A DNA stretch of 16,192 nucleotides from DATJGF01 sp035495315 (lineage in GTDB: Bacteria > Verrucomicrobiota > Verrucomicrobiia > Limisphaerales > UBA8199), in NCBI GenBank assembly GCA_035495315.1, contig DATJGF010000166.1, positions 1-16,192 of the forward strand, read 5' to 3'. Below, one piece after another: positions 7,333 through 14,687 of this stretch. The notes under the pieces are model-generated. The model was not told where the DNA came from. It searched no databases and saw only the letters and a list, made by a program, of their open reading frames with translations. The translations under genes and the position numbers were made by a program. The stretch's first letter is position 1; each line of letters opens with the position of its first letter.

Positions 7333-9057
7333 GTGGCTGAAAAAGACGATTATCTGATCGACATCCTCGTGGATCTCGGATTCGTGACCCCGGAGAAAGT
7401 AGCCGAGATGCGCCCCGAGGCCCAATCCGCCGGCGTCGGCGTCGTCGATCTGATGCTGAGCAATAAGGTCCTGCGTCCCGCTGACGTCACCCAAGCCAAG
7501 GCGGCTCACTTCGGCGCGGAGGTCGTAAACCTTAATGATCTCAAGATCCCCGACGAAGTCATCGCCGCGGTGCCGCGTCACATTGCGCGAAAGTACCGAG
7601 TCGTTCCGGTCGCCAGACACGACGGCAGCCTTACTATAGCCATTGCCGATCCCTCAGATCTGGACACCCTCGACAGTCTGCAACATTTACTCCAGCTGGA
7701 GGTGAGTCCGCAGGTTGCCTCCGAGCCGGACATTGAGAATGCGTTGAGCAAGTACTACGCCGAACGTGGAACTGGCGGACGCACGGCTGCAGCTGACCCG
7801 CGGATGCTTGAGACAATCAAGGAGCTGACGCAGGAACACGTCGAGATAACCGCGGAGGCAATGGCGGATGGGGGAACCGTCGAAGCCGATGCGCCGTTGA
7901 TCAAGCTGGTCAATTCGATGATCGTCGAGGCTTTCAAGATGCGCGCCTCGGACATTCATCTGGAACCGCTGCCGAAGGTATTTCGTGTCCGGTACCGCAT
8001 CGACGGGGTGCTGCATGAAATGAAGCCGCCGCCCAAGCGTTTGCAGGCGGCGATTATCAGCCGCCTGAAGATCCAGTCGAATATGTCCATCTCGGAACAT
8101 CGGATTCCGCAGGACGGACGTATTCAGACCAATGTGGGGAACAAGCTGATTGACTTGCGCGTTTCATGCCTGCCGACCAATCACGGCGAGAGCATCGTCA
8201 TGCGTATTCTCGACAAGGAAGGTTTGCGCCTTGGCTTGCCGGAGCTCGGGTTCTTCACCGATGATCAGCAAACGTTCGAACGCCTGATTAGTCTGCCGGA
8301 TGGCATTTTGCTCATCACCGGTCCAACCGGTTCGGGCAAGACCACCACGCTGTATTCCTGCCTCCATTTCATCAATCGCCCGGACCGAAAGATCATTACG
8401 GTGGAGGACCCGGTAGAATACATCCTGGCCGGTATCAACCAGGTGCAGGTTAATGAAGCCGTAGGGTTAACGTTTGGGGCCGCGCTGCGTTCAATCCTCC
8501 GCCAGGCGCCCAATATTATAATGGTGGGGGAAATTCGTGACCTTGAGACCGCCTCGATCGCAATTAATGCCTCGCTGACTGGTCACCTTGTCTTTTCGAC
8601 CTTGCACACCAATGATGCCCCCAGCGCGGTGACTCGTCTCATCGACATTGGCGTCAAACCATTCCTGGTCGCCTCCTCAACCCGCGGTCTCATGGCACAG
8701 CGGTTGGTGCGCAAAGTTTGCAAACAATGTGCGGCTCCGTACTTGCCCCCCGAAAACGAAATGCGCCAGTTGAGCCTGGATGCTTCCAATAGTCAGGGCG
8801 CGACCTTCATGCGCGGCAAAGGCTGTGCCAATTGTAATTCGACGGGCTATCGCGGCCGGTTCGGCATCTTTGAGATCTTCGTGATTGATGATGATGCCCG
8901 CAAACTGATCTACGAAAAGGTCTCCTCCTCCGTATTGCGCAACCGCGCTCGGGAAATGGGCATGCGCACATTGCGCGAAGACGGTGTGCGCAAGGTGCTC
9001 GCCGGTTTGACGACTCCGGACGAAGTCATCCGTGCAACTGTGGGTGACGTCGATTAG
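7333..9057 (+). CDS. pilB: Type IV pilus / type II secretion assembly ATPase PilB/GspE (copy 1)
   Basis: This 574-aa hexameric motor ATPase drives pilin or pseudopilin assembly at the inner membrane. The start is GTG 7333 (VAEKDDYLIDIL). Residues about 1-155 form an MshEN-type N-terminal domain. The second N-terminal (N2) domain starts near ASDIHLEPLPKVFRVRYRIDG. Walker A GPTGSGKTT is at about 330-338, the Asp box is TVEDPVEY, and the Walker B region is NIIMVGEIRD at about 394-403 with Glu400. The His box LTGHLVFSTLHTND is at about 415-428. A complete four-Cys zinc site is present: C463/C466 (CKQC) and C498/C501 (CANC), then the conserved TGYRGRFGIFE. The segment before Walker B reads RQAPN instead of the usual RQDPD. 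It lies upstream of pilT, separated by a repeat-filled gap. Confidence 0.95.
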   Translation: MAEKDDYLIDILVDLGFVTPEKVAEMRPEAQSAGVGVVDLMLSNKVLRPADVTQAKAAHFGAEVVNLNDLKIPDEVIAAVPRHIARKYRVVPVARHDGSLTIAIADPSDLDTLDSLQHLLQLEVSPQVASEPDIENALSKYYAERGTGGRTAAADPRMLETIKELTQEHVEITAEAMADGGTVEADAPLIKLVNSMIVEAFKMRASDIHLEPLPKVFRVRYRIDGVLHEMKPPPKRLQAAIISRLKIQSNMSISEHRIPQDGRIQTNVGNKLIDLRVSCLPTNHGESIVMRILDKEGLRLGLPELGFFTDDQQTFERLISLPDGILLITGPTGSGKTTTLYSCLHFINRPDRKIITVEDPVEYILAGINQVQVNEAVGLTFGAALRSILRQAPNIIMVGEIRDLETASIAINASLTGHLVFSTLHTNDAPSAVTRLIDIGVKPFLVASSTRGLMAQRLVRKVCKQCAAPYLPPENEMRQLSLDASNSQGATFMRGKGCANCNSTGYRGRFGIFEIFVIDDDARKLIYEKVSSSVLRNRAREMGMRTLREDGVRKVLAGLTTPDEVIRATVGDVD

Positions 9058-9059
9058 AA

Positions 9060-9290
9060 AAAAATCCGAAATCCGAAACTCGAAATTCGAAACAAAGCCC
9101 AATGCGTCAAGTGGGAATGTTCAAAACCCAGGAACGGAGACTCGTCGAATGTAGGAGTCGACGTAAGGAGACTCTGATTCAGCGCCGTAAGGTGCAGAAC
9201 AGGATCGATGAGAGTCTCCTTACGTCGTCTCCTACAGGTTCAGAATCTCGTCACGTCGTTTCCTACAGGTGGCGACGTGACACTTGAACT
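9060..9290. repeat. Intergenic repeats after pilB-1: tccgaaa words and a 25-bp-arm foldback
   Basis: Directly after the stop codon comes a run of tccgaaa words (9063-9096). Its first 25 bases recur exactly at 10479-10503, after the pilT stop. Then comes a foldback with arms 9151-9175 and 9211-9235, which pair over 25 bp with one mismatch. A partial second copy of the right arm (tcgtttcctacagg) is at about 9256-9269. No gene is visible in this space. Confidence 0.8.
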
Positions 9291-9311
9291 GCGAAACTGT
9301 CTTTCTAAATA
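9284..9311 (+). promoter_or_regulatory. Possible promoter upstream of pilT
   Basis: TTGAAC (9284-9289) and TAAATA (9306-9311) are separated by 16 nt, in an AT-rich stretch just before pilT. The same -10-like hexamer and spacing occur before the toxin gene at 14209-14236. This is a pattern-level prediction only. Confidence 0.3.
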
Positions 9312-9350
9312 AACAATAAGAAATGTGGCGTGATTTGAACTGGAGCTAGC

Positions 9351-10472
9351 ATGGCATATTCAATGTCAGATTTGTTGCAGTTGGTTGTATCGGAGGGTGC
9401 TTCCGACCTCCATGTCCGGGTAGGCACGCCCCCCGTGATCCGCGTCCACGGTATTCTTCACCGTGTCGAAGGGCCGACCCTTCGGTCTGAGGATACGGAG
9501 GAGCTCATGCGCAGCATTACTTCCGAGGATCACATCCAGCACGTCCGCGAACGTGGCGGCGCTGACTTCGGTTTCGCTTTCGGTGAAATGGCGCGCTTCC
9601 GCGTCAGCGTCTTTAAGGAAAAAGGCAATTTCGGCCTCGTGCTGCGGCAAATTCCCAGCAAGTTGCTGACGATGGAGCAGATCGGGATTCCGCCTTCCTC
9701 GAAGGAATTGCTGTACAAGCCTCGTGGTTTGGTGTTGGTTACCGGGCCGACCGGTTCCGGCAAAACTACCACCCTGGCTTCGATGATCGACATCATCAAC
9801 CAGGAACGGGACGAGGCCCACATCATCACCATCGAAGATCCCATCGAATACTATCACAAACACAAAAAGGCCCTCGTCACCCAGCGCGAAATTGGGGTCG
9901 ACGTCCCGAATTTCGCAGAAGCCCTCCGCCGCGCATTGCGGCAAGACCCCGACGTGGTTCTGGTCGGCGAAATGCGGGACCTCGAAACAATCGACGCCGC
10001 TATCACGGCCGCCGAAACCGGCCACTTGGTTTTTGGCACCTTGCACACGACCGGTGCCGCCAAAACGATCGACCGTATCGTCAACGCATTCCCCACGAAC
10101 CAGCAGGAGCAGATCCGCATTCAACTCTCGACGGTCATGCAGGCCGTCATTTCCCAATTGCTCATTCCGCGTGTCGATAAGCCCGGACGCGTCGCGGTAT
10201 TCGAGATTATGGTCAATACCCCTTCGATCGCCGCCCTGATCCGTGACAATAAAACCTTCCGCATCCAATCCGATATTCAGACCGGCGCCAAGTATGGCAT
10301 GGTCACACTCGACTCATTCCTGATCGAGAAGTATCTTGCCGGCATGATCGCGCGTGAAGAGGTCATTACCAAGGCCCAGGACCCGGTCACCATTCAAGCC
10401 AAGCTCCAGGAACTCGAACTCGCCCAGGCGATGGGTGCCGATACGGCGGCGTTAGTAGAAGGCAAGACGTGA
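9351..10472 (+). CDS. pilT: Pilus retraction ATPase PilT
   Basis: This 373-aa protein has the compact PilT layout and length. A PAS-like N-terminal domain starts LLQLVVSEGASDLHVRVGTP. Walker A GPTGSGKTT is at about 132-140, the Asp box is TIEDPIEYYH, Walker B DVVLVGEMRD is at about 201-210, and the His box AETGHLVFGTLHTTGAAKTI has His225. There are no tetracysteines, as expected for PilT. The C-terminal region has IAALIRDNKT in place of the classic AIRNLIRE retraction motif, then IQTGAKYGMVTLDSFL. The ATG at 9351 has GGAG 9 nt upstream. PilT depolymerises pili at the inner-membrane base and powers twitching, adhesion or DNA uptake. Its place between two PilB-like genes suggests a complete extension/retraction motor set. 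Confidence 0.95.
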   Translation: MAYSMSDLLQLVVSEGASDLHVRVGTPPVIRVHGILHRVEGPTLRSEDTEELMRSITSEDHIQHVRERGGADFGFAFGEMARFRVSVFKEKGNFGLVLRQIPSKLLTMEQIGIPPSSKELLYKPRGLVLVTGPTGSGKTTTLASMIDIINQERDEAHIITIEDPIEYYHKHKKALVTQREIGVDVPNFAEALRRALRQDPDVVLVGEMRDLETIDAAITAAETGHLVFGTLHTTGAAKTIDRIVNAFPTNQQEQIRIQLSTVMQAVISQLLIPRVDKPGRVAVFEIMVNTPSIAALIRDNKTFRIQSDIQTGAKYGMVTLDSFLIEKYLAGMIAREEVITKAQDPVTIQAKLQELELAQAMGADTAALVEGKT

Positions 10473-10473
10473 G

Positions 10474-10741
10474 GGGCGAAATCCGAAATCCGAAACTCGA
10501 AATCCGAAATAAATCCGAATTTCAAACCAACAGTTTTCGACAGCAATGAGTCTTCAGGCCCGGAACGCGAATCAAGTAGTCGGGTGCAGATCCCAAGTTC
10601 CCTCACCACAATCCTCTCCCAAAGGGAGAGGGAGTAGCCATCGCGAAAAGAACAAAATCGTAAGTGCTTTTGCCTCCAATTTGTTGCGCCTGACGCTCAT
10701 CTTGCGATTTCGGATTTCGAGTTTCGGGCTTCGGAGTTTCT
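10474..10741. repeat. Intergenic repeats after pilT: tccgaaa words with an inverted copy, and a ctctccc hairpin
   Basis: A tccgaaa-word run (10479-10517) starts just after the pilT stop and includes the 25-nt string shared with 9063-9087. Its inverse complement returns at 10707-10727, matching 10490-10510 perfectly over 21 bp. The two could form a stem closing the whole intergenic space. Between them, CCTCTCCC (10613-10620) and GGGAGAGG (10624-10631) form a separate hairpin with an AAA loop. I see no gene in these 270 bases. Confidence 0.8.
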
Positions 10742-10748
10742 AAGACTT

Positions 10749-12464
10749 ATGGCTGACGACATTTCAAATCCGCTGCTGGCACTGGTCAAAGAGCGCGGTC
10801 TGATCGATGACCTGCAATTCGAAGAAGTGCAGGGTGAGTTTAAACGGAGTGGTAAATCCGTCCTGCAGATCCTGCAGGATTTCGGCATACTTGACCTGGA
10901 TTCCATCCTGCAGGTGATGGCCGATAGCATCGCGGCCGAGGTAGTTACTTTGCGCGAGTCGGATTTTACGCCCGCCCTGGTCCAGACAATCCCCGCCAAG
11001 ACGGCGCGTATGTATCAATGCCTCCCGGTTGCGGTGGAAGGTTCCACCTTGAAGGTGGCGCTGGTCGACCCGCTGAATCCGGCCCGCGCCGATGAGCTCG
11101 GCTTTGTCGTCAAAAAGGACGTTCAGTTGGTGGTCGCCGATCCCGATCGGATCCAGAAACTGATCGAAAAATTTTATCCGGAAGGCGGCGGGGTCGGGGG
11201 AGAGGATGAGAGCTTTTCGGAGATTCTTAAGGAGCTCGGCGCCGACAAGGGTTTGGCGGTCGAAGCCGATGCCGCCGAGGATGCCGGCGCGATGGAAGAT
11301 CTCGCCAATCAGGCCCCAATCGTCCGGTTCGTCAATCTCGTCCTGCAACAAGCCGTGCAAGACCGCGCCAGCGACATCCATTTCGAACCCTTTGAGACCG
11401 ATTTCCGAATTCGTTACCGCGTCGATGGCGCCCTCTACGAGATGTCGCCGCCACCCAAGCACCTCGCCTTGCCGGTCATCTCCCGTCTGAAGGTCATGGC
11501 GAATCTCAATATTTCTGAACGGCGCATGCCGCAGGACGGACGCATCAACTACAACCTCGGCACCAGAATGATCGATTTGCGCGTGTCGACTTTGCCGACG
11601 CAATTCGGTGAATCGGTCGTGCTGCGCGTGCTTGACCGCACGGCGGTGAATCTCGAGATCGAATCCCTCGGTTTGCCGAAGTTTATTTACGACTACGTCA
11701 CCGAGGTGATTCAACGGCCCAACGGAATCGTGATTGTTACCGGCCCGACCGGGTGTGGCAAAACCACGACGCTTTATTCCTGTTTGCGCCGGGTCAACAC
11801 AATGGATTCGAAGCTGCTGACGGCCGAGGACCCGGTTGAGTACGACATTGAAGGTATTATGCAGGTCGCGGTCAATGAGGGGGTCGGCCTTACCTTCAGC
11901 AAGGCGCTGCGCTCGTTCTTGCGTCAGGACCCCGACATCATCATGGTGGGTGAAATGCGCGACCTGGAGACCGCGCAAATATCCATTCAAGCCTCCCTCA
12001 CTGGGCATTTGGTATTGAGCACGCTCCACACCAACGATTCTCCGGGCGCCGTCACGCGTATGATTGATATGGGCGTCGAGCCCTTCCTGATTTCCTCCAC
12101 GCTGATGGCCGTCCTTGGCCAGCGCCTGGTTCGAACCGTTTGCAAGAACTGCCGGACCCCGTTTGAACCGACCGAAGCGCAGCTGGCGATGCTTAATCTC
12201 TCGCCGCATGACCTGGGCGACAAGTTATTCTATTACGGGCGCGGTTGTTCCAATTGCAACGATACCGGTTATCGGGGGCGCAAAGGCATCTTTGAGCTGT
12301 TGACGATTAACGATACCATCCGAGGTCTTATCAACGAGCGTGCACCCACAGTCGTTCTGCGGCAAAAAGCCGTCGAACTCGGCATGGTCACCTTGCGCGA
12401 AGACGGCTTGCGTAGCATTTTCGAGGGTGATACAACGATTGAAGAAGTAGTCAAATATACGTGA
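10749..12464 (+). CDS. pilB: Type IV pilus / type II secretion assembly ATPase PilB/GspE (copy 2)
   Basis: This 571-aa paralogue of the ATPase at 7333 shares the same domain order. An MshEN-type N-domain begins NPLLALVKERGLIDDLQF. An acidic linker is at about residues 140-185. The N2 domain follows (ASDIHFEPFETDFRIRYRVDG). Walker A GPTGCGKTT is at about 332-340, with Cys in place of the usual Ser. Walker B DIIMVGEMRD is at about 396-405, and the His box is LTGHLVLSTLHTND. The zinc cysteines are C465/C468 (CKNC) and C500/C503 (CSNC), followed by TGYRGRKGIFE. Here the segment before Walker B is the canonical RQDPD, unlike copy 1. The ATG start at 10749 has no clear ribosome site nearby. Which copy drives pili and which drives a type II-like pseudopilus cannot be told from sequence alone. 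Copy 2 sits next to pilC. Confidence 0.94.
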   Translation: MADDISNPLLALVKERGLIDDLQFEEVQGEFKRSGKSVLQILQDFGILDLDSILQVMADSIAAEVVTLRESDFTPALVQTIPAKTARMYQCLPVAVEGSTLKVALVDPLNPARADELGFVVKKDVQLVVADPDRIQKLIEKFYPEGGGVGGEDESFSEILKELGADKGLAVEADAAEDAGAMEDLANQAPIVRFVNLVLQQAVQDRASDIHFEPFETDFRIRYRVDGALYEMSPPPKHLALPVISRLKVMANLNISERRMPQDGRINYNLGTRMIDLRVSTLPTQFGESVVLRVLDRTAVNLEIESLGLPKFIYDYVTEVIQRPNGIVIVTGPTGCGKTTTLYSCLRRVNTMDSKLLTAEDPVEYDIEGIMQVAVNEGVGLTFSKALRSFLRQDPDIIMVGEMRDLETAQISIQASLTGHLVLSTLHTNDSPGAVTRMIDMGVEPFLISSTLMAVLGQRLVRTVCKNCRTPFEPTEAQLAMLNLSPHDLGDKLFYYGRGCSNCNDTGYRGRKGIFELLTINDTIRGLINERAPTVVLRQKAVELGMVTLREDGLRSIFEGDTTIEEVVKYT

Positions 12465-12465
12465 T

Positions 12466-12614
12466 GAACTGCGGAACTGGAGTGATGGAGTGCTGGGGAG
12501 TAGGAGCGCTGGAGCTTTGGAATTTTGGAATAATGGGAAGCTTATTGACTCCAACACTCCAATTCTCCATGACTCCATCACCCCATTTCCGCCTCACTCC
12601 CTCACTCCATTTCG
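12466..12614. repeat. ctccat-word foldback between pilB-2 and pilC
   Basis: Left half: ggaactgg, tggagtgatggagtgctgg and related words (12470-12535). Right half: the complementary words actccaacactccaa, ctccatgactccatcac and cactccctcactccat (12546-12612). Together they form an imperfect foldback filling the whole gap and ending close to the pilC start, so the pilC leader would be highly structured. Confidence 0.75.
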
Positions 12615-12617
12615 GTT

Positions 12618-13934
12618 ATGCCTAAGTACAATTACGTCGCCATGGACGCCCACGGCAAGGAGACCAAGGGCACACTCGAAGTCGCCACTCAAAATGAGGC
12701 GATCGGCCGCGTCAAAGAGATGGGCTTGTTTCCCACCAAAATAGTCGAGATCGACAAGGCCAAGGAAAAGGCCGCGGGCGGAGACAAGAAAGCCGGCAAA
12801 CCCAAAGCCAAAGGCAAGAGGGGGGCGGTGAACATCAACATCCGGATCCCGGGTCTTGGTGGAAAAGTTAAGTCCAAAGTTCTCACGACGTTCACTCGTC
12901 AGTTGGCTACACTGGTCGACGCCGGCCTGCCGCTGCTTCGTGGCTTGCGCGTATTGGAAAAACAGGAACGCAATCCCACCCTTAAATCGATCATCGGCGA
13001 CCTGGCGCTTTCCATCGAGGGCGGCAGTACGTTCTCCGAAGGCCTCGCGCAGCATCCAAAAGTTTTTAATCGCTTGTTTGTGAACATGGTCAAGGCCGGC
13101 GAACTCGGTGGTGTGCTTGAAGTCGTGCTCACCCGTCTTTCGGAGTTCATGGAAAAAGCGCAGAAAATCAAGGGCAAGGTCATCGCTGCGATGTTTTATC
13201 CGTGCGCGGTGCTCGTCGTGGCGACCTGCATCTTGATCATCCTGATGGTTAAGGTCGTTCCTTCGTTCAAAGCGGTGTTCGAAGGCATGATGGAAGGCCG
13301 ATCGCTGCCCGCCTTTACACGCCTCGTGCTGGGCATCAGCGGCATGGTCAAAGATAACATCTTGATGACCTTGGGTATCGTGGTCGCCTTCCTTGTAGTT
13401 TTCAATCTATTCATCCGCACCAAATTTGGCCGGCATGTTTGGGATAAATTTAAGCTTAAAATGCCGGTAATCGGCCCCGTCGTCAGCAAGGTCGCCATCT
13501 CCCGCTTCACGCGAACGCTCGGCACGCTGATCAGTAGCGGCGTCCCTATTCTTCAGGCCCTGACGATCGTTAAAGAGACAGCCGGCAACGTCGTTGTTAG
13601 CAATGCCGTTAATTCGGTTCATGAAAGCGTCAAAGAGGGCGAGACCATCACCGCTCCACTTGAGGCCTCAGGCATCTTCCCGCCGATGGTCATCAGCATG
13701 GTCGACGTCGGCGAACAAACCGGCGCGTTGCCCGAAATGCTTCTGAAGATCGCCGATAATTACGACGATGAGGTCGATAACGCGGTCGCCGCAATGACTT
13801 CGTTGCTCGAGCCCATCATGATCATCTTTTTGGCTGTCATCGTCGGTAGTATCGTCATCGCCATGTTCATGCCTCTTATTGATCTGATGAACAACCTCGG
13901 CAGCGACGCCGGCGGCGGCAAAGATAAGGAATGA
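12618..13934 (+). CDS. pilC: Inner-membrane platform protein PilC/GspF
   Basis: This 438-aa protein has the two tandem GspF domains of the pilus/secretion platform, the partner that couples the motor ATPases to pilin assembly. The N-terminus PKYNYVAMDAHGKETKGTLEV is typical of the family. A Lys-rich linker at about 47-68 precedes the first GspF domain (TFTRQLATLVDAGLPLLRGL, then ...VNMVKAGELGG..). Membrane segments are at about 188-214, 247-266 and 397-420. The second domain holds FTRTLGTLISSGVPILQAL, MVDVGEQTGALPEMLLKIA and the C-terminal LLEPIMIIFLAVIVGSIVIAMFMPL. Length and topology match full-length PilC. No Shine-Dalgarno is visible before the ATG, which follows a repeat foldback. It is the only platform gene in the window, so both PilB copies and PilT may act on it. 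Confidence 0.95.
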   Translation: MPKYNYVAMDAHGKETKGTLEVATQNEAIGRVKEMGLFPTKIVEIDKAKEKAAGGDKKAGKPKAKGKRGAVNINIRIPGLGGKVKSKVLTTFTRQLATLVDAGLPLLRGLRVLEKQERNPTLKSIIGDLALSIEGGSTFSEGLAQHPKVFNRLFVNMVKAGELGGVLEVVLTRLSEFMEKAQKIKGKVIAAMFYPCAVLVVATCILIILMVKVVPSFKAVFEGMMEGRSLPAFTRLVLGISGMVKDNILMTLGIVVAFLVVFNLFIRTKFGRHVWDKFKLKMPVIGPVVSKVAISRFTRTLGTLISSGVPILQALTIVKETAGNVVVSNAVNSVHESVKEGETITAPLEASGIFPPMVISMVDVGEQTGALPEMLLKIADNYDDEVDNAVAAMTSLLEPIMIIFLAVIVGSIVIAMFMPLIDLMNNLGSDAGGGKDKE

Positions 13935-13941
13935 CCTGGCG

Positions 13942-14058
13942 GCGTAGCGCAGACTTTCCTGTCTGCCGTATCGCAGGTTGTCTAACCTGCCGAACTTGCT
14001 CCGCTGCGTGCCGACTCGGAAGTCGGCGATACAGCAGACAAGAATGTCTGCGCTACGC
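13942..14058. repeat. Cloverleaf-like foldback element
   Basis: The outer arms 13942-13966 and 14034-14058 pair over 25 bp with two mismatches. A second stem, GTATCGC (13968-13974) with GCGATAC (14026-14032), stacks after one unpaired base. Inside are two perfect 7-bp hairpins with 4-nt loops: GCAGGTT/AACCTGC (13973-13990) and GCCGACT/AGTCGGC (14010-14027). It starts 8 nt after the pilC stop codon. The design resembles REP/MITE-type structures more than a simple terminator, because no T-run follows. Confidence 0.8.
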
Positions 14059-14282
14059 TAATCCAATAGCCCCTCCGTGTCGCAAGTTATTTACAGGTAA
14101 GTGGATGCCTCACTGTAGTCTTTTGGGCGGCTTACTCTTACTATTCTTCGCCCCTCAGGATGAGGGTAACACCTGGCCTAAAACTTGCGTTGCCAGAAAG
14201 GAATTCTGTTGACAACCATTGCCCCATGTGTAAATACATTGTAAAGACATTGCATGGGCATACGATATACAGTTGAACCTCT
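14059..14282. other. Leader region of the toxin-antitoxin pair
   Basis: I see no convincing gene here; the short open frames have no recognisable content. The right half is AT-richer than its surroundings and holds the candidate promoter of the toxin gene and a near-palindrome, ATGTGTAAATACAT, at 14226-14239. Confidence 0.45.
14209..14239 (+). promoter_or_regulatory. Candidate promoter with overlapping near-palindromic operator for brnT/brnA
   Basis: A perfect TTGACA at 14209-14214 is followed after 16 nt by TAAATA (14231-14236). The 14-nt near-palindrome ATGTGTAAATACAT (14226-14239) covers the -10. BrnA-type antitoxins are DNA-binding autorepressors, so an operator in this place would fit. 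An alternative -10, TACGAT (14261-14266), lies nearer the gene. Confidence 0.4.
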
Positions 14283-14570
14283 ATGGAGTTTGATTGGAAT
14301 AATCCGCCCTTCAATCTCGATAGCTCTTTGACTTTGCAGGAAATCGAGGAATCGTTCGAAGATCCCTTCGCGATTCGGTTGTTGCCCGATTCCCCGCGCT
14401 TCTCGGCGCAGACCCGGTTTTTTAACCTGGGCATTTCGGCCGCTGGCGCGGGTATCTTCAGTGTTTATCGCACTAACGGCAGGCAGGTCCGCGTGATCTT
14501 CGCCAGACCCTTCCAACCCGAAGAACGGTTCTTCTACCAGAGAAAACTGGATCAAACGCTGGCGCAGTAA
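14283..14570 (+). CDS. brnT: BrnT-family toxin (RelE-like fold ribonuclease)
   Basis: This 95-aa protein matches the BrnT/DUF497 pattern. It has an N-terminal (F/E)xW start (MEFDW), a mid-part with EESFEDPFAIRLLPD and TRFFNLGIS, and the C-terminal block RQVRVIFARPFQPEERFFY, close to the family's R.RIISAR....ER..Y. BrnT toxins cleave RNA and are neutralised by the downstream antitoxin. The family's 'N..KH..SFEEA' segment is degenerate here (NNPPFNLDSSLTLQEIEESF), so activity is uncertain. No Shine-Dalgarno is seen before the ATG. The gene lies between the pilus platform gene and the pseudopilin, with its partner 117 bp downstream. Confidence 0.8.
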   Translation: MEFDWNNPPFNLDSSLTLQEIEESFEDPFAIRLLPDSPRFSAQTRFFNLGISAAGAGIFSVYRTNGRQVRVIFARPFQPEERFFYQRKLDQTLAQ

Positions 14571-14575
14571 GGGCC

Positions 14576-14592
14576 GAGGCGGCGCCTCTTTT
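14576..14592 (+). terminator. Short hairpin with T-run between toxin and antitoxin genes
   Basis: GAGGC (14576-14580) and GCCTC (14584-14588) with a GGC loop are followed directly by TTTT (14589-14592), 6 nt after the toxin stop codon. The stem is short but GC-rich. It could attenuate transcription between the two genes. Confidence 0.4.
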
Positions 14593-14680
14593 CAGGTTTT
14601 CGCAATTCGGATTCGGGCGCCAAAGAGGGCAAGGGCCAATTAAAACCAATTTAAACCAAATAAAAGCAAAAGATCGACCG

Positions 14681-14686
14681 GGGAGT
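14681..14686 (+). promoter_or_regulatory. Strong ribosome binding site of the antitoxin gene
   Basis: Bases GGGAGT, preceded by one more G, sit immediately before TA-ATG of the antitoxin gene. The toxin gene has no comparable site. This fits higher translation of antitoxin than of toxin. Confidence 0.5.
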
Positions 14687-14687
14687 A

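Noticed and set aside
9366..10268. Minus-strand open frame of 300 codons
   Set aside because: It is antisense to pilT, an unmistakable gene.
10764..12209. Minus-strand open frame of 481 codons
   Set aside because: It is antisense to the second ATPase; long only because of codon bias on the coding strand.
13942..14058. tRNA-like or other known RNA gene
   Set aside because: The cloverleaf outline does not have tRNA arm lengths, an anticodon arm or a T-loop consensus.
13931..14212. Plus-strand open frame of 93 codons after pilC
   Set aside because: Most of it is the cloverleaf-like repeat; no start context and no known domain.
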